Shown: positions 15,198-22,421 of the stretch, piece after piece
Position numbering within the stretch: position 1 is the first letter of the stretch
Layout: each line of letters starts with the position of its first letter
NCBI GenBank assembly: GCA_013205605.1
Contig: JABMMK010000158.1
Coordinates: 1 to 22,421 of the forward strand
Length of the DNA: 22,421 nucleotides
Direction of reading: 5' to 3'
Source: Cytophagales bacterium
GTDB lineage: Bacteria > Bacteroidota > Bacteroidia > Cytophagales > Spirosomataceae
Program-made: the position numbers and the translations under genes
The notes under the pieces: generated by a model
Told to the model about the DNA's origin: nothing
Database searches by the model: none
What the model saw: only the letters and a program-made list of their open reading frames with translations

Positions 15198-16886
15198 ATG
15201 AAGTACTATTTACTATTTTTCTTATTGCCTTTCGCACTTTTTTCACAGGATAGACCTTATGGAAAATTATGGGCGACTCGATCTCAAGTGATCGCTCAGA
15301 ATGGAATGGCGGCAACTTCACATCCCTTATCGACCCAAGTGGCGCTCGACGTTTTAAAGGCTGGGGGCAATGCTATTGACGCAGCGATCGCTGCAAATGC
15401 GATGGAAGGTGTTGTGGAGCCGCATGTGAACGGAATCGGTGGAGATTTATTTGCCATTGTTTGGGACGCTAAATCCAAAAAACTATACGGGCTAAATGGC
15501 TCGGGGAGATCACCCAAATCATTGACCTTAGCCGAATTTAAAAAGCGTGGCCTCAAATATATTCCTTCTACCGGCCCATTGCCTGTCAGTGTTCCGGGTT
15601 GCGTGGACGCTTGGTTTGAACTACACAAAAAGTTTGGCTCTATGCCAATGAATAAAGTCCTCGAAAAAGCTGTTTCATACGCAAGAAATGGCTTCCCTGT
15701 GCATGGAGAATTAGGTTCTGCCTTAGCTAGGGTTCAGGCGAATTATGGGAAATACCCGAATGTGGACAAGCATTATTATCCAAATGGCAAGGTGGCTGAA
15801 GAAGGGGATATCTTCAAGAATCCTAATTTAGCCAATACCCTTGAACGTTTAGGAAAGGAAGGCCGAGATGTATTTTATAAGGGAGACATGGCCAAAACCA
15901 TGGATGCTTTCATGAAAAAAAATGGAGGGTTTTTGAGTTATGAAGACTTAGCTTCGCATACTTCTACTTGGATTGACCCGGTTTCGGTCAATTACCGTGG
16001 CTATGATGTGTGGGAATTACCACCCAATGGCCAAGGAATTGCGGCTTTACAGATGTTGAATATTTTAGAAGGCTACGACTTTTCTAAAATCAAGGTAGGA
16101 AGCGCGGAACATATTCACCTGTTTACGGAAGCAAAAAAATTGGTTTTTGAAGATAGAGCCAAGTATTATGCGGATATGGACTTTGCCAAAATCCCTGTAA
16201 AAAGTTTAATTTCTAAAGAATATGCTACCGAAAGACGCAAGTTGATCAACCCAAATCGTGCATCAAAACACTTCGATGCCGGAAACCCTGCCCTAAAAGA
16301 TGGGGATACGATTTACTTGACCGTGGCCGACAAAGATGGAAACATGGTCTCATTAATTCAAAGCAATTATAGGGGTTTTGGCTCCGGCATGATGCCAGAT
16401 GGTTTGGGATTTATGTTTCAAGATCGCGGAGAAATGTATAGTTTGAAAGAGGGCGAGAACAATACTTATGCGCCTGGAAAGAGGCCATTCCATACCATCA
16501 TCCCTGCTTTTATGACGAAGGATGGTCAGCCAATCATGTCTTTTGGCGTGATGGGCGGAGCTTATCAGCCGATGGGCCACACGCAAATTGTGATGAATGT
16601 CGTGGATTTTGGTATGAATGTTCAAGAGGCTGGCGACTTTCCTAGAATTAATCACGAGGGTTCTTCGGAGCCTACGGGGGAGGTTATGGAGCCCACAGGC
16701 GGTACCATTACGCTTGAAAGCGGATATCCGTATGAGGTAATACGGGAGCTTTTACAGAAAGGGCACCAAGTAGGTTATATAGTTGGTGGTTATGGGGGAT
16801 ACCAATGTATTCGCTATGACCCAATCCGAAAAGTATATTTTGGCGGAACAGAATCTAGGAAAGATGGGCAGGCCGCTGGATATTAA
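15198..16886 (+). CDS. Exported gamma-glutamyltransferase-superfamily hydrolase
   Basis: This is an N-terminal-nucleophile hydrolase of 562 residues with a signal peptide (hydrophobic residues 3-15, cleavage near LFSQ). The early block AGGNAIDAAIAAN (55-67) and VEPHVNGIGGD (73-83) are typical of the family. The proenzyme should self-cleave before T371 in GDTIYLTVADKDGN, which aligns with E. coli GGT T391. The arginine of GSGRSP (R104) occupies the position of the gamma-glutamyl carboxylate binder. Features such as QSNYRGFGSG (388-397), GVMGGAYQPMGH (450-461) and no lid loop resemble the YwrD/HpxW-like subgroup more than classical GGT. Glutathione hydrolase is therefore only one option; another amide hydrolase is possible. 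nagA follows after 5 bases, suggesting one operon. Confidence 0.88.
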   Translation: MKYYLLFFLLPFALFSQDRPYGKLWATRSQVIAQNGMAATSHPLSTQVALDVLKAGGNAIDAAIAANAMEGVVEPHVNGIGGDLFAIVWDAKSKKLYGLNGSGRSPKSLTLAEFKKRGLKYIPSTGPLPVSVPGCVDAWFELHKKFGSMPMNKVLEKAVSYARNGFPVHGELGSALARVQANYGKYPNVDKHYYPNGKVAEEGDIFKNPNLANTLERLGKEGRDVFYKGDMAKTMDAFMKKNGGFLSYEDLASHTSTWIDPVSVNYRGYDVWELPPNGQGIAALQMLNILEGYDFSKIKVGSAEHIHLFTEAKKLVFEDRAKYYADMDFAKIPVKSLISKEYATERRKLINPNRASKHFDAGNPALKDGDTIYLTVADKDGNMVSLIQSNYRGFGSGMMPDGLGFMFQDRGEMYSLKEGENNTYAPGKRPFHTIIPAFMTKDGQPIMSFGVMGGAYQPMGHTQIVMNVVDFGMNVQEAGDFPRINHEGSSEPTGEVMEPTGGTITLESGYPYEVIRELLQKGHQVGYIVGGYGGYQCIRYDPIRKVYFGGTESRKDGQAAGY

Positions 16887-16891
16887 TAGGT

Positions 16892-17977
16892 ATGCAAGAA
16901 ATCAGATTTGACAAAATTTTTACCGGTTCAGAATGGATTCGAGATAAGTCGATTGTCATCGAGGACGGAAGGATTGCCAAGATTGCTCCAGGCGATGGTG
17001 AAGGATATAAAAATGGCTTTTTATGCGCTGGATTTATAGACCTTCAGTTGTATGGCGGAGGAGGAAAATTATTTTCAAATCAAGCGACTACGGAATGCAT
17101 TAAGTCAACTTTCGAGGAACACATCAAAACAGGAACGGTTGCCTTTCAAATCACTTTAAACTGTTCGCCCAAAATGACCATGTCACAAGCGATCCAAGCT
17201 TGTAAAAATTACCAAGGGAAAGGGCTTGTCGGCCTACATTTAGAAGGGCCTTTTTTTAATCCGGTTCGTCGGGGTGCGCACCAAGAAGCATTTATTCAAA
17301 AGCCTGACTTGGCTTTTATTGAGTCTTTAATTGCTGAGGCCAATGGCCTGCCTACTTATTTGACTATTGCCCCAGAAATGTTTGAATCTGCTGTTTTGAA
17401 CCGTTTGATTGAAAGCCCCATCATGGTTTCCATTGGGCATTCTGAGGCGAGTTTTGAGCAGGCAAATGCGGCAATTAATCAAGGAATTTCAAGAATCACC
17501 CATTTATTTAATGCCATGTCCCAATGGCAAAGTAGGGTATTGGGTATCGTAGGCGCTAGTTTTTCCTCCGATGCGTGGACGAGTATAATCGTTGACGGTC
17601 TACATTGTGATTTCGAATCAGTCAAATTAGCCAAAAAACTTAAAGGCGATCGCTTGTTTTTAATTACGGATGCCGTGACCAATGATGTGTCGGGACCCTA
17701 TTTTTTCTCACAGACAGACGGCCGATTTACCAATGATGCGGGCACATTGTCTGGGTCAAGTTTAACGATGCAAGAAGCCGTTCAAAACTGCGTAGAAAAA
17801 GCGAATATTTCTTTGGAAGAGGCGATTCGAATGGCCACTATTTACCCGGCCCAAGTGGCAAACCTAGATCAAGATTTAGGAAGTATTGAGGTGGGGAAAC
17901 GAGCTTGTTTCATTCATTTTTCAGATGACCTTGCAATCCAACAAGTTTGGTATGATGGCGAACCCTGTATAAATTAG
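16892..17977 (+). CDS. nagA: N-acetylglucosamine-6-phosphate deacetylase
   Basis: NagA converts GlcNAc-6-phosphate to glucosamine-6-phosphate and acetate in amino-sugar use and wall recycling. The 361-residue protein has no signal peptide and is cytosolic. It is an amidohydrolase barrel with the NagA-specific DLQLYGGGG (50-58) where other amidohydrolases have HxH. Metal ligands are E118 in HLEGPFF, H183 in IGHSEA and H204 in THLFNAMS; the catalytic aspartate is D260 in LITDAV. The substrate loop GTLSGSSLTMQEAV (284-297) and the closing GSIEVGKRACF (330-340) also fit. All catalytic residues are present. The start is 5 bases after the GGT-like gene and the stop is 4 bases before the aminotransferase. 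No nagB or GlcNAc transporter is in the window. Confidence 0.94.
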   Translation: MQEIRFDKIFTGSEWIRDKSIVIEDGRIAKIAPGDGEGYKNGFLCAGFIDLQLYGGGGKLFSNQATTECIKSTFEEHIKTGTVAFQITLNCSPKMTMSQAIQACKNYQGKGLVGLHLEGPFFNPVRRGAHQEAFIQKPDLAFIESLIAEANGLPTYLTIAPEMFESAVLNRLIESPIMVSIGHSEASFEQANAAINQGISRITHLFNAMSQWQSRVLGIVGASFSSDAWTSIIVDGLHCDFESVKLAKKLKGDRLFLITDAVTNDVSGPYFFSQTDGRFTNDAGTLSGSSLTMQEAVQNCVEKANISLEEAIRMATIYPAQVANLDQDLGSIEVGKRACFIHFSDDLAIQQVWYDGEPCIN

Positions 17978-17981
17978 CACC

Positions 17982-19127
17982 ATGATTACATTTCCATCTA
18001 AGCAACCTTTTGTTGCAACAACCATATTTACCAAAATGTCTCAAATGGCCTCAGATGAAGGGGCTTTAAATTTGGCCCAAGGATTTCCGAGTTTCGATTG
18101 CTCGGAGGGACTGCAGGATTTAGTTAAATTTTATGCTAAGGGGCACAATCAATATGCGCCGATGGCCGGCGTTCCAGTCCTAAAAAGCAGTATTGCTGCT
18201 AAAACGGAATCATTTTATGGCATTTCGCTCGATGCCAACACGGAAGTGACCGTTGTCTCTGGAGCCACTGAAGCTATTTTTGCCTCGATACATTGCTGCG
18301 TTTTTCCGGGCGATGAAGTGATTATGTTTGATCCGTCGTATGACGCCTATGATCCTATTGTCCGATTGGCTGGTGGAATCCCTATTCATATTTCTTTAAA
18401 GGCATCCAATGGTTACCGCATCGATTGGGATGAATTGGCGCGCAATATTACGCCGAAAACGAAGGCCATTATGGTTAATTCGCCTCATAATCCGACAGGC
18501 TCGATTTGGGACCCATCGGATTTAGATGCTTTTGCCGAAATAATTAAAGGAACCCAAATTTTAATTGTTTCAGATGAAGTATATGAGCATATCGTTTTTG
18601 ACGGCGCCTCGCATGCGAGTGTTTTGTTGCATCCTGAATTGAGAAAAAGAAGTTTTGTTTGTGGTTCTTTTGGCAAAACTTTTCATGTAACGGGTTGGAA
18701 AATGGGCTATTGCCTAGCCCCACCATTTTTAACGGCGGAGTTTCGAAAATTACACCAATGGGTTACATTTTCGAGTGCCACCCCCTTGCAATATGCGCTA
18801 GCAGAGTACTTAAAAGATCCTAATAATTACCTTCCATTAAGTTCTTTTTATCAAAAAAAACGTGATTTGTTTGCTAGTTTTTTCGTGAATTCTCGATGGA
18901 AAATTTTACCGAGCCATGGAAGCTTTTTTCAATGCTTAGATTATAGCGCGATAACGGATGAAAAGGATGTTGACCTAGCCGACCGATATACCAAAGAATT
19001 AAAAGTAGCGTCTATCCCAGTTTCAGTCTTCTATGAAACCCCTTCAGAAGATAAGATATTGCGGTTTTGCTTTGCTAAAGATGATGCTATGTTGGAAGAA
19101 GCGGGTCGAAAATTGGCCGCCTTATAG
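17982..19127 (+). CDS. PLP-dependent aminotransferase, methionine aminotransferase-like
   Basis: This is a fold-type I aminotransferase (class I/II) of 381 residues, cytosolic. NLAQGFPSFDC (30-40) is the typical substrate-side loop. PLP contacts are N170 in NSPHNPTG, D198 and Y201 in VSDEVYEH, the Schiff-base lysine K232 in GSFGKTFHVTGWKMGY, and the carboxylate-binding R361 in LRFCFAK. The SFGKTFHVTGWK block is characteristic of the E. coli YbdL / kynurenine aminotransferase group, which prefers methionine, so a role in methionine or related amino-acid metabolism is likely. It begins 4 bases after nagA. Its end runs 6 bases into the opposing glycerate kinase gene, with no terminator between them. 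Confidence 0.9.
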   Translation: MITFPSKQPFVATTIFTKMSQMASDEGALNLAQGFPSFDCSEGLQDLVKFYAKGHNQYAPMAGVPVLKSSIAAKTESFYGISLDANTEVTVVSGATEAIFASIHCCVFPGDEVIMFDPSYDAYDPIVRLAGGIPIHISLKASNGYRIDWDELARNITPKTKAIMVNSPHNPTGSIWDPSDLDAFAEIIKGTQILIVSDEVYEHIVFDGASHASVLLHPELRKRSFVCGSFGKTFHVTGWKMGYCLAPPFLTAEFRKLHQWVTFSSATPLQYALAEYLKDPNNYLPLSSFYQKKRDLFASFFVNSRWKILPSHGSFFQCLDYSAITDEKDVDLADRYTKELKVASIPVSVFYETPSEDKILRFCFAKDDAMLEEAGRKLAAL

Positions 19128-20246
19128 GTATTTTAGGGCTATTTCCTCTCCCAATTGTTCTAAGTAAATGGCTGCATTTCCCATCGAATCTTTCGCATTT
19201 TTCGCTTTAGATAGGATAGAGTAAACCTCCTTCGAATCAAAAAATATCGGCAATTTTTCCGGATCTTCAAAAACACCACAAACGAGAATTGCTTGTTTGA
19301 ATTGTTTATCGCAACGAGTGATTACCTGCGAAATCAATTTACCTCCCCAGGTTTGTCCATCTATTTTGCCCTCTCCCGTAATGATATAATCGGCCTTTTT
19401 AACGGCGCGATCAAAGTGAATTTTATTTAATAGCCATTCCGCCCCCATCGCGATTTCAGCTTGTAAAAAATAGATGGCTCCCGCACCTAAACCGCCCGCA
19501 GCGCCAGCGCCTTTCATCTCGCCAATGATTCCTTTTTCTGTTTGGCCAATTAATTTTTGTATATTAATTAGACCTTTGTTTAAATATTTAATCATTTCTG
19601 CATTGGCTCCTTTTTGTTTGGCAAATACATGAGCGGCCCCTTCTTTTCCGGCTAGTGGATTTTGTACGTCGGTGATTACTTTAAACTTTATGGAATGGAT
19701 TTTACTCAGTAATGGGCTAGGAATAATGGAGTCGACGAGGGGCAAACTTTCCCCTATCGCCTTTAGTTCTTCTTGGTCTTTATTTAAAAATTTAAACCCT
19801 AGAGCGGCTGCCATACCGATTCCGGCATCATTGGTCGCTGATCCGCCAATCGTTAAAACTATTTCGGTAGCCCCTTTTTCGATGGCGTCCAGAATGAGTT
19901 CTCCCGTTCCAAACGTGCTGGTTAAATAAGGATTTCTTTCTTTGGTTTTTAAAAGCTCTATCCCAGAAGCTCTTGACATTTCGATGTAGGCTATTTTCTG
20001 ATCAGCCAGCCATAGGTAGTTGGCCTCAATAGGTCTAAACAAAGGATCATTCACCTTTCTTTGAATCCATTCCCCGCCATGAATGGTTTTAATAACTTCT
20101 AAAGTGCCTTCTCCTCCATCTGCTAAGGGCATCAACTGAATAACGGATTTGGGTCTTCGCCTTTTTATGCCAATTTCTAAAGCCTCGCAAACTTGTTGGG
20201 CCGTGAGGGAATCTTTAAACTTATCTGGGCAAATTAGAATGTTCAT
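19122..20246 (-). CDS. Glycerate 2-kinase (GlxK/GarK class)
   Basis: This enzyme phosphorylates D-glycerate with ATP, feeding C2/C3 acids such as glyoxylate products into glycolysis. I choose ATG 20246 (374 residues) because it gives the conserved opening MNILICPDKFKDSLTA; an in-frame ATG at 20267 would add seven residues unlike the family. Conserved blocks are MPLADGGEGT (39-48), ASGIEL (93-98), TIGGSATNDAGIGMAAALG (132-150), GAGAAGGLGAGA (247-258) and IITGEGKIDGQTWGGK (288-303). The length matches the GlxK class. Its upstream region is only 62 bases, shared with a divergent lipoprotein gene. The stop overlaps the convergent aminotransferase gene by 6 bp. No glyoxylate-pathway partner is nearby, so the source of its substrate is unclear. 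Confidence 0.92.
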   Translation of the reverse strand: MNILICPDKFKDSLTAQQVCEALEIGIKRRRPKSVIQLMPLADGGEGTLEVIKTIHGGEWIQRKVNDPLFRPIEANYLWLADQKIAYIEMSRASGIELLKTKERNPYLTSTFGTGELILDAIEKGATEIVLTIGGSATNDAGIGMAAALGFKFLNKDQEELKAIGESLPLVDSIIPSPLLSKIHSIKFKVITDVQNPLAGKEGAAHVFAKQKGANAEMIKYLNKGLINIQKLIGQTEKGIIGEMKGAGAAGGLGAGAIYFLQAEIAMGAEWLLNKIHFDRAVKKADYIITGEGKIDGQTWGGKLISQVITRCDKQFKQAILVCGVFEDPEKLPIFFDSKEVYSILSKAKNAKDSMGNAAIYLEQLGEEIALKYL

Positions 20247-20283
20247 ATTATCGAAACAATGCCTCAATTTACGTACAATTCTT

Positions 20284-20291
20284 TACTTTTG
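20284..20291 (+). promoter_or_regulatory. -7 box of the small lipoprotein gene
   Basis: TACTTTTG perfectly matches TAnnTTTG and lies 17 bases before the ATG. No TTG is present at the right upstream distance, so the -33 element is weak or missing. Transcription would begin close to the start codon. Confidence 0.5.
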
Positions 20292-20308
20292 TATTCTACA
20301 AAATATTT

Positions 20309-20692
20309 ATGAAAGCCGCATTCCTCTCTCTTTTTATTATTTTTCTACTGGCCTCTTGTACCCATAAACCGGATTTAAATGGCCTAGATGTGGCATTATT
20401 TAAAAGTGATCGCGGTGGCTGTAAAGGAGATCGATTGCAGCAAATGGCTTGGCTAAAGTCCAATAAGATGACTTGGAAAGCGGTCAGTTCTAACGATGTG
20501 GAAGATATTTTAGGGAAACCCGATATCCAGCAATTAGCCGATCGAAATCAAGAATATTATATTTATTTTCTAGAAAAAGGTGAGCAATGTATCAAAATCA
20601 CCAATCCTTCCCAAGCAAAAACCATGGCTTTTCGATTTTCGGCGATTGGCTTAGCGACCGAAATTACCTTTCAAAATGGATTGCCAGATTGA
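20309..20692 (+). CDS. Small lipoprotein of unknown function
   Basis: I do not recognise this 127-residue protein. The N-terminus is a clear lipoprotein signal: MKAAF, a hydrophobic core at residues 5-15 and lipobox LASC with Cys17. The mature part is about 110 residues with two more cysteines (C38 and C94) that could form a disulfide. SSNDVEDILGKPDIQ (60-74), followed by an aromatic strand EYYIYFLEKG (82-91), vaguely recalls the helix-helix-strand layout of BamE/SmpA-type lipoproteins (V..lG.P then Y.Y). That is only a resemblance; no catalytic motif is visible. It is divergent from glycerate kinase, has its own -7 box, and converges on the small membrane-protein gene 7 bases beyond its stop. 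Coding quality is supported by the intact signal and good promoter position. Confidence 0.85.
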   Translation: MKAAFLSLFIIFLLASCTHKPDLNGLDVALFKSDRGGCKGDRLQQMAWLKSNKMTWKAVSSNDVEDILGKPDIQQLADRNQEYYIYFLEKGEQCIKITNPSQAKTMAFRFSAIGLATEITFQNGLPD

Positions 20693-20699
20693 TTAGAGG

Positions 20700-21038
20700 C
20701 TATTTCGTGAATAGGCCAACCAAGCTATTCGTGATTCCAAGGATAAAACTAAAAATGAGCGGTGCGATAAATCCTGTCACATGAAATCCTGGGATGTAAT
20801 GTGCGACTAAATACACAAGTCCCACATTGATGACCAAGGAGAACAAACCTAAGGTGATAAAAGTGATCGGGAAACTGATTATTTTAAGAACAGGCTTAAC
20901 AAAAGAATTCAAAAATCCCATCGCCAAGGCTACCCAAAGCGCTACCGTAAATCCATCCACCGAGATTCCTTTAAGGTATCTTGGGATGACCATCACAACG
21001 ATGGCGATAACGATGTAGCGTATAATGAATCCGATCAT
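20700..21038 (-). CDS. Small four-helix membrane protein, phage holin family 4 / YvlD-like (PF04020)
   Basis: This integral membrane protein has 112 residues and four hydrophobic helices at about 3-19, 29-47, 53-82 and 88-110. Typical family features are the RYLKGISVDGF segment after helix 1, GFLNSFVKPVLKIISFPIT (41-59), then a Gly/Leu-rich third helix and HYIPGFHVTGF. The family name contains 'phage holin', but chromosomal members such as B. subtilis YvlD are not phage genes and their function is unknown. The start lies 1 base downstream of the hisIE stop on the same strand, so it is cotranscribed with, and probably translationally coupled to, the histidine genes. It has no phage neighbours. 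Confidence 0.88.
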   Translation of the reverse strand: MIGFIIRYIVIAIVVMVIPRYLKGISVDGFTVALWVALAMGFLNSFVKPVLKIISFPITFITLGLFSLVINVGLVYLVAHYIPGFHVTGFIAPLIFSFILGITNSLVGLFTK

Positions 21039-21039
21039 A

Positions 21040-21636
21040 TTATTTTTGATGTCTTTCTTGTAGCAATTTTACGACTTCTTCCAAGCCGATGCCTCGGTCT
21101 TCCAACAAGACCAATAGGTGAAATAGTAAATCAGCCGCTTCTCCTTTGAACAAATCGTCATTCTTCATTAAGGCTTCTATTACTAATTCAACGGCCTCTT
21201 CCCCCACTTTTTGGGCAATTTTATGTGTGCCTTTTTGGAACAAGGACGCAGTATATGATTTCTCAGCAGTCTCATTTTTTCTAGATCGAATGACATGCTT
21301 TAGGTAATCTAACCATGCCGCATTATCTTGATTGGACTCGTTGAAACAGGTATCTGCTCCCCTGTGACAAGTCGGCCCCTCCGGATTTGCTTGGATCAAA
21401 ATCGTATCTTGGTCACAGTCTATTAGGAGATTGACAACCTCTAAATAATTTTCAGAAGTCTCCCCTTTGGTCCACAATCGATTTTTTGAGCGGGAAAAAA
21501 AAGTCACCCTTTTCTCGGCAATCGTTTTAAGGTAAGCCTCCTCATTCATGTACCCTAGCATCAACACTTTTTGTGTTTTGACATCTTGAATGATGGCTGG
21601 AATTAGGCCCTTAGAAAAATCAGGTTGTTGGTTCAT
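21040..21636 (-). CDS. hisIE: Bifunctional phosphoribosyl-AMP cyclohydrolase / phosphoribosyl-ATP pyrophosphatase
   Basis: HisIE catalyses steps 2 and 3 of histidine synthesis: PR-ATP to PR-AMP, then ring opening to ProFAR. The 198-residue length equals a HisI-HisE fusion. The HisI half (1-108) has LMLGYMNEEA (26-35), RLWTKGETSEN (53-63), the metal site DCDQD (D74, D76) and the zinc cysteines in GPTCHRGADTCF (C90, C97). The HisE half (about 125-198) is a MazG-fold pyrophosphatase with KVGEEAVELVIEA (143-155) and GEAADLLFHLLVLL (165-178). All active-site residues are present. It lies 23 bases downstream of hisF and 1 base upstream of the PF04020 gene on the minus strand. Confidence 0.96.
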   Translation of the reverse strand: MNQQPDFSKGLIPAIIQDVKTQKVLMLGYMNEEAYLKTIAEKRVTFFSRSKNRLWTKGETSENYLEVVNLLIDCDQDTILIQANPEGPTCHRGADTCFNESNQDNAAWLDYLKHVIRSRKNETAEKSYTASLFQKGTHKIAQKVGEEAVELVIEALMKNDDLFKGEAADLLFHLLVLLEDRGIGLEEVVKLLQERHQK

Positions 21637-21659
21637 AACGTTAATAATGTGTGAATTTA

Positions 21660-22415
21660 TTAAATCCGCATGGGAATTCCTTTTTTGGCCAAATAATTCT
21701 TTAAGGCATTAATTTCAATCTCTTTAAAGTGAAAGATGCTGGCGGCTAATCCTGCATCTGCTTTTCCCAACGTAAATACGTCGTAAAAATCTTCCATCGT
21801 ACCCGCGCCACCCGAGGCAATGATGGGAATGGATGCATTTGTAGATATTTCAGCCGTTAATTTATTGGCAAAACCCGCTTTTGTTCCATCCGTATCCATG
21901 GAGGTTAATAAGATTTCTCCTGCACCTCTTTGCTCGACCTCCTTCGCCCACTCAATGGTTTTGATGGGTGTTATATTTCTTCCTCCGTGGGTGTGTACCC
22001 AATCGACACCCTCCACAAACCGAGTATCTATCGCCACAATGATGCATTGTGAGCCAAATTGTAACGCTAACTCGTCAATTAACCCTGGTCGGCGAACCGC
22101 TGAGGAATTAATCGAAACTTTGTCGGCTCCGGCATTTAATAGGGCCGATACGTCCTCAATAGATCCTATTCCTCCGCCAACAGTAAACGGAATGTTTACT
22201 TGTCGGGCTACCTGTCGCACTAATTCTACCAGTGTTTTTCGGTTATCAATGGTCGCCGTGATATCTAAAAAAACCAACTCATCTGCTCCGTTTTCCGCAT
22301 AAAATGCACCCAGTTCCACGGGATCTCCAGCATCTCGCAAGTCGACAAAATTTGTCCCCTTGACCGTTCGGCCTTCTTTAATATCAAGACAGGGTATGAT
22401 TCTTTTTGTTAACAT
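21660..22415 (-). CDS. hisF: Imidazole glycerol phosphate synthase cyclase subunit
   Basis: HisF joins PRFAR with ammonia from the glutaminase HisH to make imidazole glycerol phosphate and AICAR. The 251-residue TIM barrel is complete. Catalytic D11 lies in IPCLDIKEGRTVKG (7-20) and D130 in VAIDTR (127-132). Phosphate-binding loops include VGGGI (79-83) and IASGGAG near 200-206. The ATG at 22415 gives the conserved MLTKRIIPCLD start, and only six bases of window remain upstream. In Bacteroidota his operons hisH and hisA usually precede hisF, so they are likely just outside. hisIE follows 23 bases downstream, the normal gene order. Confidence 0.97.
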   Translation of the reverse strand: MLTKRIIPCLDIKEGRTVKGTNFVDLRDAGDPVELGAFYAENGADELVFLDITATIDNRKTLVELVRQVARQVNIPFTVGGGIGSIEDVSALLNAGADKVSINSSAVRRPGLIDELALQFGSQCIIVAIDTRFVEGVDWVHTHGGRNITPIKTIEWAKEVEQRGAGEILLTSMDTDGTKAGFANKLTAEISTNASIPIIASGGAGTMEDFYDVFTLGKADAGLAASIFHFKEIEINALKNYLAKKGIPMRI

Positions 22416-22421
22416 AACGTA

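Noticed and set aside
20247..20267. Seven-residue N-terminal extension of glycerate kinase starting at 20267
   Set aside because: MRHCFDN precedes the conserved MNILICPDKFKDSL start and is unlike the family; the shorter start leaves room for upstream control.
20698..20717. Small hairpin with a bulge between the lipoprotein gene and the PF04020 gene
   Set aside because: Only seven pairs with a bulged G and no T tract, and it lies mostly inside coding sequence; not enough for a terminator call.
20700..21038. Prophage remnant suggested by the 'phage holin' family name
   Set aside because: PF04020 proteins are common chromosomal membrane proteins, and there is no integrase, lysin, capsid or attachment site nearby.
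21820..22302. A 160-codon open frame on the plus strand
   Set aside because: Complete antisense shadow of hisF, with no family-like motif; hisF is intact on the other strand.

Overview
This window looks like ordinary chromosome from a member of the Bacteroidota, most likely the Cytophagales. The evidence is the Bacteroidota-type promoter signature (TTG, about 19 bases, then TAnnTTTG) before several genes, the absence of Shine-Dalgarno sequences, a fused hisIE, a six-domain S1 protein with an Ala/Lys tail, and a secreted GH16 / Tat-exported Gfo-Idh-MocA gene set. Genus-level placement is not supported by what can be seen. There is no tRNA, rRNA, insertion sequence, CRISPR array or phage module, and no gene-free stretch longer than about 215 bases.

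Layout. Bases 1-1219 (-) hold the N-terminal two thirds of uvrB, cut by the window edge. Bases 1313-2971 (+) hold a GH16 glucanase-like lipoprotein directly abutting mazG. A perfect 15-bp stem ends mazG and the facing, secreted galactose mutarotase (3015-4166, -). Next is rpsA (4316-6154, +), with a clear promoter, a leader of about 75 nt and a strong terminator. A Tat-exported Gfo/Idh/MocA oxidoreductase with its own terminator follows, then a small ManC-C-like cupin protein. Bases 8511-15022 (+) form a complete tripartite efflux operon: TetR regulator, TolC-like channel, lipoprotein adaptor and RND pump. Bases 15198-19127 (+) form a tight three-gene unit: GGT-superfamily hydrolase, nagA and a methionine-type aminotransferase. 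A glycerate kinase (-) overlaps its end convergently by 6 bp. A small lipoprotein gene (+) diverges from the glycerate kinase. The window closes with hisF, hisIE and a PF04020 small membrane protein on the minus strand, the tail of a histidine operon whose start lies outside the window.

How the genes work together. The tetR-tolC-adaptor-pump block is a self-contained drug/solute efflux system that the first gene probably regulates. The GGT-like / NagA / aminotransferase unit suggests scavenging of amino acids and amino sugars. The GH16 enzyme and the exported mutarotase would fit extracellular glucan or galactan breakdown, although their genes converge and are not one operon. The rest is housekeeping: DNA repair, nucleotide clean-up, translation and histidine synthesis.

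I found no convincing undescribed system. The sites most worth a second look are the rpsA leader (an overlapping 25-codon upstream ORF inside a GC-rich island), a 17-bp palindrome beside the efflux promoter, extra hydrophobic segments in the RND pump, and the small lipoprotein of unknown function.
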